DNA from: Geotalea toluenoxydans JCM 15764 | GTDB lineage: Bacteria; Desulfobacterota; Desulfuromonadia; Geobacterales; Geobacteraceae | Direction: 5' to 3' | NCBI RefSeq assembly: GCF_001311985.1 | Contig: NZ_BBCJ01000002.1 | Span: 124,001-188,000, forward strand | Length of the DNA: 64,000 bases | Shown here: positions 1 to 9,666 of the stretch, piece by piece | Position numbering within the stretch: the first letter of the stretch is position 1 | How the letters are laid out: each line of letters opens with the position of its first letter | The notes under the pieces: model-generated | Database searches by the model: none | What the model saw: the letters and a program-made list of their open reading frames with translations, nothing else | Told to the model about the DNA's origin: nothing | Translations under genes and position numbers: made by a program

Positions 1-522
1 TATCTGGCTATCAAGGGTGGTATTTACTCTCCCAGCAATGATTTTGACGTACAGGAAATCCCTGGTGACAGCACCGTTAGCCGCCTTGACAACAAAATCG
101 GGTTTGCTGGAGAGGTTGCTCTTGGTCATTATATCATGCCGGTGCTTGCCATGGAGCTTGGAGCCGGATACTTCGAGAGCAAAGGCTCCGGGGAAGCTGT
201 TGCAGGTCAAGACGCCAGGCTGAGGGTCGTGCCGGTGGTCCTTACTGCAAAGGTACTACTTCCGCTTGGGCCGGTCGAACCCTATGGTGAGTTTGGTGTA
301 GGAGGTTATTTTTCCAAGGTTCGGGATTTTAAAATTGATGAAAGTACCAATACGAAGGCAATGTTCGGTCTTCATGCCGGGGCGGGGCTCAATTTCAACA
401 TTACCGACAGTTTCTTTTTGGGCCTTGAAGGAAGATATCTGTGGACGGACGACTCATGGGGCAGTTCGGATGCAAATTTGGACGGCTTTATTACCACGGC
501 AGCTCTCGGTTTCCGTTACTGA
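1..522 (+). CDS. Outer-membrane beta-barrel protein, 5' end outside window
   Basis: The frame is open from base 1, so the start lies upstream; 173 residues are visible. The sequence alternates short hydrophobic strands with polar turns (AIKGGIYSP, MELGAGYFES, YGEFGVGGYF, LHAGAGLNF, LGLEGRYLW) and ends in Phe-Arg-Tyr. A C-terminal aromatic residue on the last strand is the usual signal for insertion by the BAM complex. This fits the small OmpA/OmpW-like porin-barrel superfamily. The signal peptide is not in the window and no substrate can be inferred. A second small barrel protein occurs at 50680-51278 on the other strand. Confidence 0.75.
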   Translation, partial: YLAIKGGIYSPSNDFDVQEIPGDSTVSRLDNKIGFAGEVALGHYIMPVLAMELGAGYFESKGSGEAVAGQDARLRVVPVVLTAKVLLPLGPVEPYGEFGVGGYFSKVRDFKIDESTNTKAMFGLHAGAGLNFNITDSFFLGLEGRYLWTDDSWGSSDANLDGFITTAALGFRY

Positions 523-650
523 AGCCATGCAGCTGTTGTCATGGGATCATTCGGGGAGCTGACGGTGATGTTCAATAAAAGCATGAGAGAAGATCTGATG
601 GCAGGCATTTCACATTGCCTGCCATCGATGTTTTCTTGCTGTCGCAATTA

Positions 651-956
651 CTATTTGACGATGAGATCGTTTTTTACCTCTCTGACACCCTCCACGCTGC
701 TGGCAACTTCGCCTGCCCTTTTCACGCTTTGCGGAGAATCGACAAAGCCGCTCAGCTGGACCTTGCCCTGGTATGTCTCAACGGCAATCTGCATCACTTT
801 CAAAGCAGGATCTCCCAGAATTGCCGATTTGACCTTTGTCGTGATCACTGAATCATCAAGGTATTGACCTGCGGTTTCACTCTTCTGGTGGGATGCGCAC
901 CCCCCCAGCATCAATATCAAGCCGAAGGTAAGCATGGATCTTGTTATGAGATTCAT
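651..956 (-). CDS. BON-domain lipoprotein
   Basis: This 101-residue protein begins with a lipoprotein signal peptide whose lipobox is Leu-Gly-Gly-Cys (residues 17-20), so it should be anchored in the envelope by a lipidated Cys. The rest is one BON domain (about residues 33-100): a conserved Asp-Asp-Ser start, then VITTKVKSAIL and the GKVQLSGFVDS strand. BON domains, as in OsmY, are thought to bind membranes or peptidoglycan and are often stress-related. An AGGAGG site lies 5 bases before the ATG and a sigma-70-like promoter sits just upstream. The next gene upstream on this strand (1074-1724) has its own start signals, so this is probably monocistronic. Confidence 0.8.
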   Translation of the reverse strand: MNLITRSMLTFGLILMLGGCASHQKSETAGQYLDDSVITTKVKSAILGDPALKVMQIAVETYQGKVQLSGFVDSPQSVKRAGEVASSVEGVREVKNDLIVK

Positions 957-983
957 AACAGCCTCCTGTATGGGTTTAGATTA

Positions 984-1011
984 ACTATAACTAATTGCAC
1001 AGGTGTGTCAA
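984..1011 (-). promoter_or_regulatory. Sigma-70-like promoter for the BON lipoprotein
   Basis: On the minus strand there is TTGACA (complement of 1006-1011), a 16-bp spacer and TATAGT (complement of 984-989), followed within 30 bases by the AGGAGG ribosome site and the ATG at 956. The boxes are near consensus; activity is inferred. Confidence 0.6.
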
Positions 1012-1073
1012 TTTATGTCCTTGCTGATGAAGACCGGGAGGAGAAGAGGCATTAAGGATGGAGGGAATGCCAT

Positions 1074-1724
1074 TTAGAGCTTGTGCAAATCGATCATCTT
1101 TTCGTTGCAAAGATATTCGGTCTGGGAGATACGGGTTGTCCTGGCAAGTTTTGCTACAATATCACGTATTTTTCCCATCTCCTGTCGAATCTGCTGTAGA
1201 GCGGACGATACATGCTCATGATGGGAATTATTGTCTTTTTCCAGCATATAGAGGGAACCATAAATAGATGTTAAGGGATTGTTGATTTCATGGCTCAGGG
1301 CAATGGCCATTTCCTTGAACAGTTTCAGCTTTTCAAGTTCCATGGACTGCCGGGCAAGGCTTTGTGCAGCCAGATGGGATCTTATCCTTGCCAGCAGTTC
1401 CTGGGGATAAAATGGTTTTACTATATAATCCACGGCACCGGCTTCGAATCCCTTTACCTTTTCTCTTTCTGCATCCATGGCAGTGATGAAGATTACCGGA
1501 ATGTCTTTCGTAGTTTCAATATGTTTGAGCTTTTTGCACACCTCGTAGCCGTTAAGTGCAGGGAGATGAACATCAAGCAAAATGAGGTCAGGATGATTTT
1601 CCAGGGCAATGGCAATACCTTGTGCTCCGTCATCACTGAAATCGAGCGCATAGCTGCCCGATAGAATGTCTGCCAACTGGGCCTGTGCAACACTGCTGTC
1701 TTCTATAACCAGTATTCTTGCCAT
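1074..1724 (-). CDS. Response regulator with HisKA dimerisation domain and no ATPase domain
   Basis: The 216-residue protein has an N-terminal REC domain (residues 3-118) with the acidic pair Glu8-Asp9, phospho-acceptor Asp51 in LILLDVHLP, Thr81 and Lys103 in VKPF. A short helix leads to a histidine-kinase dimerisation domain whose H-box holds His145 in LSHEINNPLTS. The frame then stops normally. No HATPase_c domain is present, nor is one readable in any frame before the BON promoter at 1011. It could accept phosphate at Asp51 and dimerise, but cannot autophosphorylate His145 by itself. It may be a phosphotransfer partner or need a separate kinase. Domain assignment is firm; role is inference. 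Confidence 0.8.
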   Translation of the reverse strand: MARILVIEDSSVAQAQLADILSGSYALDFSDDGAQGIAIALENHPDLILLDVHLPALNGYEVCKKLKHIETTKDIPVIFITAMDAEREKVKGFEAGAVDYIVKPFYPQELLARIRSHLAAQSLARQSMELEKLKLFKEMAIALSHEINNPLTSIYGSLYMLEKDNNSHHEHVSSALQQIRQEMGKIRDIVAKLARTTRISQTEYLCNEKMIDLHKL

Positions 1725-2165
1725 GAATGGGGTGTCCCTTATTTATAAAAAACGATATTCTATCTCTTTCAAAAAAGTTGTCAACGCTGGAAAGAGAGAT
1801 GAGCGTGGAAATATAAATGTAAAACATAAATTTAGTAATAGTGAACAAGTTGTGATAACAGTAAAACAAATTGTAAGGCAATCGATGAGCAAATCATTTG
1901 TTGAAACGCCTTGTGATTGCAACTATTGTTTAAATTCTCAATAGCTGTGGAGCAGATGTTTCAGTGCCGAAAGCGACTTTTTAAATTATTTTTTAACTTG
2001 ACTAAAAGGTGGCCCTTAAGTAGAATGCGGTTCTAATTTTTGCCGGAAGACGGTTCCTCCCACTGTCTTTAGCGGTCTGAATCATCAGGTTTCAATGTTG
2101 TTCTTATTACAAAAGATCTTTGTTGATCTTGTTTGTAAACATCAAAACAAAACAGGAGGAAGAAA
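1725..2165. other. AT-rich divergent intergenic region
   Basis: About 440 bases of low G+C separate the minus-strand regulator gene from the CoA-transferase gene. I see no convincing ORF. It holds the promoter at 1998-2026 for the plus-strand gene and a leader of about 130 bases before the ATG at 2166. No riboswitch fold is recognised in that leader. Confidence 0.5.
1998..2026 (+). promoter_or_regulatory. Sigma-70-like promoter for the CoA-transferase
   Basis: TTGACT at 1998-2003, a 17-base spacer and TAGAAT at 2021-2026. The predicted start near 2033 gives an untranslated leader of about 130 bases, which leaves room for regulation at RNA level. Activity is inferred from the motifs only. Confidence 0.5.
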
Positions 2166-3762
2166 ATGTCTGAGTACGGCACCCTGCAAGACCGCGTCCG
2201 TTGTAAATCCCTCATGAACAAGGTCATGAAGGCAGAGGACACAATCCAGTTTTTCAAAAACGGTATGAACTTGGGTTGGTCCGGCTTTACCCCTGCCGGT
2301 TATCCCAAAGAGGTCCCCATCGCTCTTGCCGAGCATGTTGAAAAGAACAACCTGCAGGGCAAGTTGAAATTCAATCTTTTCATTGGCGCCTCTGTTGGCG
2401 CCGAGACCGAAGATCGCTGGGCTATTAACGATATGATCGACCGCCGCTGGCCTTATCAGACCGGTAAGAATATCGCTGCCGGCATCAATGAAGGTCGCAT
2501 CCGTATGGGGGACAAACACCTTTCCCTTTTCGCCCAGGACCTTGGCTACGGCTTCTATACCAAAGATACCGAGTCCGGAAAACTGGACCTGGCCATAATC
2601 GAAGTTTCGGCCATAACAGAGGACGGTGGCCTGGTTCCCACCACCTCATGCGGCGTCATTCCCGAAATACTGATGGTTTGTGACAAGATCATTGTCGAGG
2701 TAAATACCGGTGAGCCTTCTTTCGAGGGAATCCATGACATTATCTCCTGCAAGACCCCGCCTAATCGTGAAGTTTTCAACATCACCAAGGCCGGCAGCCG
2801 TATCGGAACCACCTATTGCCCCTGTGATCCGAGCAAGATCATTGCCGTCGTCGAATCGAAGCGGCGTGACAAAGGGCGTGCCTTTGCCGAGCAGGATGAT
2901 ACCTCCGAGGCCATTGCCAACCACATCATCGACTTCTTCAGCCATGAAGTGAAAATGGGCAGATTGCCGAAAAACCTGCTGCCGCTCCAGTCCGGCGTCG
3001 GTTCCATCGCCAACGCCGTCATCGGCGGTCTGGCAAAAGGTCCTTTCTCCAACCTGACCGTATACACCGAAGTGCTTCAGGACACCATGCTCGACCTGTT
3101 CGACTCGGGCAAGCTGCTGGATGCTGCTTCATCCTGCTCCCTGTCCCTTTCCGAGACCCCTGGTTTTCCCCGCTTCTTCGAGAACTGGGACAAGTACTTC
3201 GACAAGATCACCCTGCGTCCGCTTTCCATCTCCAACGCTCCTGAGCCGATCCGTCGCCTCGGGTGCATCGCCATGAATACCCCGGTCGAAATCGACATCT
3301 ATGCCCATGCTAACTCTACCCTGGTTGGCGGTACCAGGATGATCAACGGCCTCGGCGGTTCCGGCGACTTCCTCCGCAACGGCTTCCTCAAGATCATGCA
3401 TACTCCATCGAGCCGTCCTTCCAAGACTGATCCGAACGGTATCTCTTGCGTTGTTCCGCACTGCTCGCACATCGACCATACCGAGCATGACCTGGACTGC
3501 GTCGTTACCGAGCAGGGTCTGGCAGACCTTCGTGGTATGGCTCCGAAAGACCGCGCCAAGCGGATCATCGAGAAGTGTGCCCACCCGGATTACAAGCCGA
3601 TCCTCACCGAGTACCTCAGCATTGCCACAGCTGACTGTCTGAAGCGCAAGGTGGGGCATGAGCCAGTTGTGGGACCGCGCCTTCAAAATGCACCTCAACC
3701 TGGAGCGCAACGGCACCATGAAGATCAAGAACTGGGATGTGAAGGTCGACCTCTGCGAATAG
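2166..3762 (+). CDS. Acetyl-CoA hydrolase/transferase family, likely succinyl:acetate CoA-transferase
   Basis: About 532 residues of a class I CoA-transferase. The stretch [11 protein letters not shown] followed by YTEVLQD carries the Glu expected to form the glutamyl-CoA thioester, and GGSGDF near the C-terminus is also typical. In Geobacter this family moves CoA from succinyl-CoA to acetate, activating acetate and completing the TCA cycle. AGGAGG lies 6 bases before the ATG. The frame breaks near 3665 in GHEP: two bases appear missing, and the restored tail ([14 protein letters not shown] and on) stops at 3762 rather than 3782. A strong terminator follows. Hydrolase versus transferase activity cannot be settled from sequence. 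Confidence 0.85.
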
Positions 3763-3792
3763 AGAGATTTGGATTCATGTAATGCAATGCAG

Positions 3793-3825
3793 GCCCCGCG
3801 GATTTTCTCCGCGGGGCTTTTTTTT
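3793..3825 (+). terminator. Rho-independent terminator
   Basis: A perfect 10-bp stem (GCCCCGCGGA with TCCGCGGGGC) around a TTTTC loop is followed by eight T. It ends the CoA-transferase transcript. Confidence 0.9.
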
Positions 3826-4016
3826 GTCGGCGTGGCTTCGGGAATGAATGACCGAGCTGCCACGGCGACTGAACGAACGGACGAAGTCTCGGCAACCTGG
3901 CCCTTCAACGAAAATGTTTGGAGGTAGGAAGACGCTTATATTTATCCGGCAATCCCGGTTGCCTGGAATAATCCCATCATCTTTAGTGTCTGTGTTGTAG
4001 AAGCTGCCTGAGTCGT

Positions 4017-4958
4017 TCAGGAATCGATGACGGCAAACAACGCATCGACGATCTCCGGATCGAGATAGGTGCCGCGCATGCCATCGATTGTTTCAATGAT
4101 CTGCTCCCGGGAAAGTTTGCTGCGGTATGGCCGGTCCACGGAGAGCGCATCGTAGACGTCTGCGACAGCCACGATCCGGGCTTCCAACGGAATATCGTTT
4201 CCCTGCAGGCCTGAAGGATAGCCACGACCGTCATAGCGTTCGTGATGATAGAGGACGATGTTCTGTACGGCCTCAGAAAGGTTTGCCTTGCGAACCACGG
4301 TGCATCCCCAGACCGAGTGATTCTTTACCAGCTCGAATTCCTCCTCTGTCAGTTGGCGGGGGGCATTCAGTACCGCCTCCGGAACGCCTATCTTGCCGCA
4401 GTCGTGGAGCCAACTGCCGAATTTGATTTCTTCCTGTTTGTTCTCGCTCACACCCAGTTTTACCGCGATCTGCAGGGCAATGGTGGCCACACGGTCGCAG
4501 TGCCCTTTGGTACAGGCATCTTTCAGCTCGATGGTCTGCGCCAGGGAGTGGAGAACGAATTCGTCCTCTCTCTTCAGGGATTGCAAGATGCGGAATCTGC
4601 GGATACCGTCCTTTACAGCCTTGACCATCTCCGTGTCTTTCCATGGTTTGACGACAAAGCGGAAGACTTCCCCATTGTTGATTGCGGAAAGGGTTGTTGC
4701 CAAGTCGGCGCTGCCGGTCATCATGATCTTCACCGTATGTGGTGAAATCTCCTTGATCTTTGCCAGCAGCTCAAGTCCGTTCATGCCAGGCATCTGGTTG
4801 TCGGCCACAACAACGGCAATTATATTCTGGTTGACAATCTGCAGCGCTTCAATCCCCGAACTGGCTGTCAGAACAGTCAGACCCCTGTTTTCGAAGAGTC
4901 CGCAGGTGTAGTCAAGATAGACCTTCTCGTCATCGACAAAAAGAATTGTTTCCGCCAT
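4017..4958 (-). CDS. Response regulator with HD-GYP cyclic-di-GMP phosphodiesterase domain
   Basis: 313 residues. The REC domain (about 4-120) has Asp9-Asp10, phospho-acceptor Asp53 in VVADNQMPG and Lys in VVKPW. The HD-GYP domain (about 150-310) shows LHDCGKIGVP (the HD pair), NHSVWG, YHHERYDGRGYP (the GYP signature) and IVAVADVYDAL. The family hydrolyses cyclic-di-GMP, sometimes cGAMP, in response to phosphorylation, as RpfG does. I chose the ATG at 4958 because GAGGGGT lies just before it; an in-frame ATG 21 bases upstream lacks such a site. The gene is intact and divergent from ompH. The cognate kinase is not nearby. Confidence 0.88.
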   Translation of the reverse strand: MAETILFVDDEKVYLDYTCGLFENRGLTVLTASSGIEALQIVNQNIIAVVVADNQMPGMNGLELLAKIKEISPHTVKIMMTGSADLATTLSAINNGEVFRFVVKPWKDTEMVKAVKDGIRRFRILQSLKREDEFVLHSLAQTIELKDACTKGHCDRVATIALQIAVKLGVSENKQEEIKFGSWLHDCGKIGVPEAVLNAPRQLTEEEFELVKNHSVWGCTVVRKANLSEAVQNIVLYHHERYDGRGYPSGLQGNDIPLEARIVAVADVYDALSVDRPYRSKLSREQIIETIDGMRGTYLDPEIVDALFAVIDS

Positions 4959-5058
4959 TTTTACCCCTCGATACAGCAAAACGCGCAGAGTATACTGTTG
5001 AACTATTCGGCGCTTATGGCGTAAAACTTAGCCTGAAATTCACCTCACACTTCTTTAT

Positions 5059-5087
5059 TTGCCAATTTGGCGCAAACCGGCTATCCT
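5059..5087 (+). promoter_or_regulatory. Possible promoter for ompH
   Basis: TTGCCA at 5059-5064, a 17-base spacer and TATCCT at 5082-5087, about 40 bases before the ATG at 5128. The boxes are moderate matches to sigma-70 consensus. Confidence 0.4.
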
Positions 5088-5127
5088 TGCTGCTGCTTGA
5101 AAACACCACCAAAGAAATGGAGTCCGC

Positions 5128-5761
5128 ATGCTCACTATTTGCAGAAGTGCCGCAGTTATGCTCATTCTTTTTGCCCTTCCTTACCTTTCCCATGCCGAGG
5201 CCGGTATCGACAGCCGGTCCGGCTGATAAACCTGCTGCACAGACGGCGGCTCCGACTGTAATCGTCGAGCCGGCGCCAACCGGAGAGACAAAGGCGGAGC
5301 GGGTGATAAAGTTCGGCTACGTGGATATGGTCAAAATCGGCAACGATTCAAGCCAGGGGAAGGCGGCCAAGGCCAAATTCGAGGCCAAGGCCGATAAATA
5401 CAAGGGCCAGATAGCTGCAAAACAGAAACAGCTTGAGAAGCAGAAGAATGCCATTCAGGCAAAACTGGCCACCATGAGCTCCGAGCAGCGGGCAGCCAAA
5501 GCCAAAGAGTTCGACAAAAAGGTTAATGATTTCCAAAAATATGTGCAGAAAGCGGAAAAGGAGATGCAGGATCTGCAGGAGGAAGTTTCCCGCAAGCTCT
5601 TTCTTGACATTGAACAGGCGGTGGACGCCTATGGCAAAACTAACGGATTCACTGCCATATGCGTCAAAAAGGATGTTCTTTATCTGGCCAGTGGCGTTGA
5701 CGTCCAGGATGTTACAGACTCGATCCTGAAACTGGTGAATGAAAAGGGATCAAAACCTTGA
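5128..5761 (+). CDS. OmpH/Skp-family periplasmic chaperone
   Basis: About 210 residues. The ATG at 5128, with GGAG 6 bases upstream, opens a clear signal peptide (AAVMLILFALPYLSHA) in one frame. The mature protein continues in the next frame from about 5215, so an indel lies in the Ala/Pro linker near 5205-5222. The mature part has the OmpH start KFGYVDMVKI, a long Lys/Glu/Gln-rich coiled coil of about 90 residues, and a C-terminal return with VKKDVLYLASGVDVQDVTD. Skp proteins are trimeric jellyfish-like chaperones that carry unfolded outer-membrane proteins. Unusually it does not sit beside bamA or lpxD here. A terminator follows. Confidence 0.8.
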
Positions 5762-5782
5762 ACTTTTGAATTTGGCTGAATG

Positions 5783-5811
5783 AAAAAGGCCTGCCGATGC
5801 AGGCTTTTTTT
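5783..5811 (+). terminator. Rho-independent terminator after ompH
   Basis: Stem GCCTGC/GCAGGC around CGAT, preceded by AAAAAG and followed by seven T. Confidence 0.85.
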
Positions 5812-5883
5812 ATGTCATCGCTATCAATGAACTGCTTCACTTGTATTGATCCAAAACAATAAGAGTAAAGATGGAGAGAGAAG

Positions 5884-7509
5884 ATGATTCACCTGTCGAG
5901 CATCACAAAACAGCACGGTTCACGCTGCTTTTCCGCGACGCTTCGTTCCAGATTCTGCCTGGCAGCCGCACCGGCCTGGTGGGCCCTAACGGTGCGGGCA
6001 AAACCAGCATCTTTCGCATCATTACCGGCGAAGAGGAGGTGGATGCCGGGGAGATTACCCTGGCAAAGAATACCACCATCGGCTACTTCTCCCAGGATGT
6101 GGGGGACATGGCAGGGCGTTCCGCCCTTGCGGAGGTCATGGCCGGCGCCGGGGATACGGTTCAACTGGCAGCCGAGCTTAAAAAGATGGAGGAAGCCATG
6201 TGTCTGCCCATGGCGGACGATGAAATGGCTGACCTGCTTGAACGGTACGGCGCTGCATGGAGGAATTCGAGCACAAGGGTGGCTATGATCTGGATTCTCG
6301 CGCCCAGGCGGTGCTGACCGGGCTCGGGATAGGTCCGGACCGGTTCAACCATTCCGTAGAATCCTTCAGCGGCGGCTGGAAGATGCGCATCGCACTGGCG
6401 AAGATCCTGACCCTGAATCCTGATGTACTTCTTCTGGATGAGCCTACCAACACCTGGATGTGGAATCCATCGTCTGGCTAGAGGAATGGCTGGCAACGGA
6501 GTTCAAGGGGGCTCTGCTCATGACCAGCCACGACCGTGACTTCATGAACCGCATCGTCAGCCGCATTGTAGAGGTGGCCAACAAAACCGTCACCACCTAT
6601 GGCGGTAATTACGATTTTTACGAGCGGGAGCGCGCTGTTCGCCATGAGCAGCTCCTGGCAAGCCATAAACGGCAGCAGGAGATGCTGGCCAAGGAGGAGG
6701 AATTCATTTCCCGTTTTGCTGCCCGTGCCTCACATGCCGCCCAGGTTCAGTCACGGGTGAAAAAGCTGGAGAAGATTGATCGGATCGAGATACCACCTGA
6801 GGAAAAAACGGTGCGCTTTCAGTTCAATGAGCCGCCGAGAAGCGGTGACGATGTGGCGGCAATGGACCGGCTGGGGAAGTGCTGGCTGACCCCGGATGGT
6901 GTGGAAAAATCAGTGTTCGGCGGGGTCTCGGGTATCATCCGCAGGCAGAACAAGGTGGCGGTGGTCGGGGTTAACGGCGCCGGCAAATCGACCTTTTTGA
7001 AGATCCTTGCCGGTCAGACCGAGCCCACAACTGGCCGCGTTGCCCTTGGAGCCAATGTGGAGGTCGGATACTTCAGTCAACACGCCATGGAACTTCTCGA
7101 TGCGAGAAAGACGGTGTTCGAGACCATGCAGGATGCCATGCCCCTTGCCAACATCGGCGTCATCAGGAACCTTCTTGGTGCTTTCCTCTTTCAGGGGGAT
7201 GCAGTGGATAAAAAGGTAGGCAACCTGTCCGGGGGAGAGAAAAGCCGGGTGGTGCTGGCAACGCTGCTGGCCAGGCCGGTGAATTTCCTCATTCTTGATG
7301 AACCTACCAACCATCTGGATATCAGATCCCGTGAGATTCTGCTGGAAGCGCTGCAGAGCTTCACCGGCACGGTGGTACTGGTCAGCCACGACCGGCATTT
7401 TCTCCGGTTGCTGGTAGACCGCGTTTTTGAGGTTGATCATGGTGAGATGAGGGTCTACGAGGGGGATTATTCCTACTATCTTGCAAAATCACGAGCCGAG
7501 GCTGCTTGA
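5884..7509 (+). CDS. ABC-F family ATPase
   Basis: About 542 residues with two ABC domains and no membrane segment. Domain 1 has Walker A GPNGAGKT, signature SFSGGWKMR and Walker B LLLDEPTN. Domain 2 has [17 protein letters not shown] and [11 protein letters not shown]. Between them is the charged linker of translation-acting ABC-F proteins (about residues 235-300). The family binds the ribosomal E site to relieve stalling or adjust early elongation. Three one-base losses break the frame: near 5917 (after HGSR), near 6254 (before MEEFEHKGG) and near 6449 (AACCACCTGG reads AACACCTGG in the first DEPTNHLD). The start at 5884 follows GGAGAGAAG. It is not a transporter. Confidence 0.88.
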
Positions 7510-7521
7510 GGTGGAGCTGGC

Positions 7522-8023
7522 TCAGATTTCTTCCCCGCCATTCAGGGACTGCGTTCTCACCTTCACCGGCAGACTGCGGCCGGTCAGCTTGCGACAAAGG
7601 CCGGCAAGGAACCTGATAGTTACCGCCTTGTGGATATAGGCCTGGGTCAGCTTGTAAGAGACCTTCCTCAATCGGGAAGGCCTGCTGCTCCCCAGGAGGA
7701 GCGGACAGTAGTCGCTTAATTCGACACTTAGGGTGACACCGCCGTCAGATCTTTTTGCCGTAAGACGAAACCTGCCCCGCTCGCATTCGCCCTGTTGGAC
7801 AAGAAAACCGCCACAGAGGCAGAGGGTTGCATCGTATGACTCTGTATCCCCTTTTATTTCAGGAGGAGAGAAGCTAAGCAGGCTGAGGCTGGACCCCAAC
7901 AGTCGGAAATGTATGCCCCCGTTGACCTTCGCTGGCCTGACAAGAGTCAAGGTGCATCGCCTGATATGGCTCAAATAAAGGTCAAGGAGTTCAGGGGGAA
8001 ACCCGGCAAATTTGATACTTCAT
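7522..8023 (-). CDS. Uncharacterised protein of about 166 residues
   Basis: I do not recognise a family. Residues beginning LSHIRRCTLTLVRPAKVNG run uninterrupted to the stop at 7522. Going upstream, the natural start appears to be the ATG at 8023 (MKYQICRVS), joined to PELLDLYLSHIRR if one C is removed from the run of five at 7994-7998. The protein is rich in Arg, Lys, Ser and Leu, has Cys-Leu-Cys, and lacks a signal peptide or obvious membrane segment. It converges on the ABC-F gene with a 12-base gap. The joined reading is inference; an alternative is a TTG start at 7974. Confidence 0.5.
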
Positions 8024-8402
8024 GCTCTATCTGTAACCATTGTTTTGAATATACCGAGGTATCGGGCAGCAGAACCTGCTGTGACCACACCTCCAGTTTT
8101 TCATCATCCTTGATTGGCAAAGCTTCCCTCCAAGCTGGCAATTTAGACAGTGTATCACCTTTTGTCCTTGCTGTGCCCCTTGTCATGTGAGGAAATGTTG
8201 CTTTTGGGAGAATCTGTGTAAAACTGCCTATGAGTTTGATTGGCTGGAGGCAGTATGAAACCGGGAGAAGGAACGGTTGTCACTGGGGCTAACAGCTTTA
8301 TCCGGCAGGACTGTCGGACCACCTATGATGAAGCAGTCCCGCCTTGCTTTGGCAGAGACGTCATCGGAAATGAATAAGGATAAAAAGTGAGGACTGAAGC
8401 CA
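8024..8402. other. Intergenic region with one possible small gene
   Basis: Roughly 380 bases between the minus-strand hypothetical gene and the S1 protein. Apart from the 40-codon ORF at 8255-8377 I see no convincing gene, RNA or terminator. Confidence 0.4.
8255..8377 (+). CDS. Possible small protein of 40 residues
   Basis: The ATG at 8255 is preceded by GGAGG with a 5-base gap. The product starts MKPGEGTVVTGANSF and ends GRDVIGNE before TAA. It has two Cys, no signal peptide and no family I recognise. It lies 25 bases before the S1-domain gene, so it could be translated from the same transcript. The support is only the good ribosome site and an open frame. Confidence 0.35.
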   Translation: MKPGEGTVVTGANSFIRQDCRTTYDEAVPPCFGRDVIGNE

Positions 8403-9241
8403 ATGCTGGAAATCGGTAGATACAATGAGCTAGAGGTGAAAAAGCTGAGCCCACAGGGGGCGTACCTGCAGTCAGAGTTGGGCGAGATACTGCTGCCGCG
8501 GAGATATGTCCCTGCTGGTTTGCAACAGGGGGACCGGCTGCGGGTTTTCATCTATCTCGATTCCGAAGACAGGCTGATTGCCACGACACAGAGAGCACGG
8601 GCGCAGGTTGGAGAATTTGCTCTGCTGTCAGTGAAAGAAGCCGGTGCCATTGGCGCCTTTCTCGATTGGGGGCTGGATAAAGACATTCTCGTGCCCTTCG
8701 CCGAGCAAAATGTCCCCATGAAAAGAGGAGAAAAACATCTGGTCAGACTGTACCTGGACAAGTCGGAACGGGTATCGGCATCGGCACGCATCGACAGGTT
8801 TTTGGATAATGAACGGATAGGGCTGGAGCAAGGCCAAGAGGTTGACCTTATCATTTACCAATTTACCGATTTGGGCGCCAAGGTAATCATAAACGGCATC
8901 CATTCCGGGCTGTTGTTCAAGAACGAGTTGTATGGCCGGCAGGAATAGGGAACAGGCTGAAGGGGTACGTGAAAAAGGTCAGGGACGACAAAAAAATCGA
9001 CGTCACTTTGAAGAAAAGCGGTATTCAAGGCCTCGATACCAGTCGGGATAGAATCCTGAAAACTTTGGCGACGACCGGTGGTTTTCTGCCCCTGACCGAT
9101 AAAAGTTCACCGGATGTCATAGCAGAAGTGTTGAAGATGAGTAAGAAGACCTTTAAAAAAGCAATCGGCGGCCTTTACAAGGATGGATTTATCGATCTCA
9201 AGGAAGAAGGGATCGAGATTAGAGGCAGTCGAGAGAAATAG
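8403..9241 (+). CDS. CvfB/YitL-like S1-domain RNA-binding protein
   Basis: About 279 residues. It begins with an S1-like domain (IGRYNELEVKKLSPQGAYL and EILLPRRYVP), has further S1-type folds (VKEAGAIGAFLDWGLDKDILVPFAEQ) and ends in a winged-helix domain (residues about 215-275: TGGFLPLTDKSSPDVIAEVLKMSKKTFKKAIGGLY). This domain order is that of CvfB, an RNA-binding regulator in Gram-positive bacteria that is widespread elsewhere. One A is missing in GAAATA near 8945; correcting it joins YGRQE to IGNRLKGYVKK. Its RNA target is unknown. Confidence 0.8.
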
Positions 9242-9262
9242 TCCCAGTCGGGAGGCGCTTGC

Positions 9263-9466
9263 CTAACCAGCCTTTTTTACATTTGCCGCCTGTGGCCCCT
9301 TCGGCCCCTTGACCACGTCAAAGGTCACGGCATCCCCTTCGTTGAGGGTCTTGAAACCTTCGCCGCTGATGGCCGAAAAATGCACAAAGACATCCTCACC
9401 AGTATCTCTGGAAATGAAGCCGAAACCCTTGCTTTCATTGAACCACTTCACTATTCCCTTTTCCAT
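9263..9466 (-). CDS. Cold-shock domain protein
   Basis: A 67-residue single cold-shock domain. RNP1 is KGFGFI (residues 13-18) and RNP2 is VFVHFSAI. The family binds single-stranded RNA and DNA as a chaperone of RNA structure or antiterminator; members need not be cold-induced. A GAGAGGAAGC ribosome site precedes the ATG and a promoter lies 45 bases upstream. The short leader argues against the long thermosensing leader of E. coli cspA. The exact paralogue cannot be assigned. Confidence 0.93.
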   Translation of the reverse strand: MEKGIVKWFNESKGFGFISRDTGEDVFVHFSAISGEGFKTLNEGDAVTFDVVKGPKGPQAANVKKAG

Positions 9467-9509
9467 TGCTTCCTCTCTTTATTCGCTGGATAAGCTTCTT
9501 TATTGGTAA

Positions 9510-9537
9510 ACTCTAACAACGGGGTGGCTCTTGTCAA
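9510..9537 (-). promoter_or_regulatory. Sigma-70-like promoter for the cold-shock gene
   Basis: Minus strand: TTGACA (complement of 9532-9537), 16-bp spacer, TAGAGT (complement of 9510-9515). The predicted leader is about 37 bases. Confidence 0.55.
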
Positions 9538-9666
9538 GGTACTCCTGTTTTCAGAGGCATGGGTTTTTATGTGCAAAATTTATGTAATCATGATTTTAAA
9601 TTTGTGTTATAAACCCAAGTCGCTTTGGAAATAAGCCGTCGACTACTATCATTTTTTGAGATTAAA

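Noticed and set aside
3129-3908. 259-codon ORF on the minus strand
   Set aside because: Antisense to the CoA-transferase and runs through its terminator.
7971-8186. 71-codon minus-strand ORF upstream of the hypothetical gene
   Set aside because: The neighbouring gene reads better from the ATG at 8023 after one C is removed; this ORF is then out of frame.
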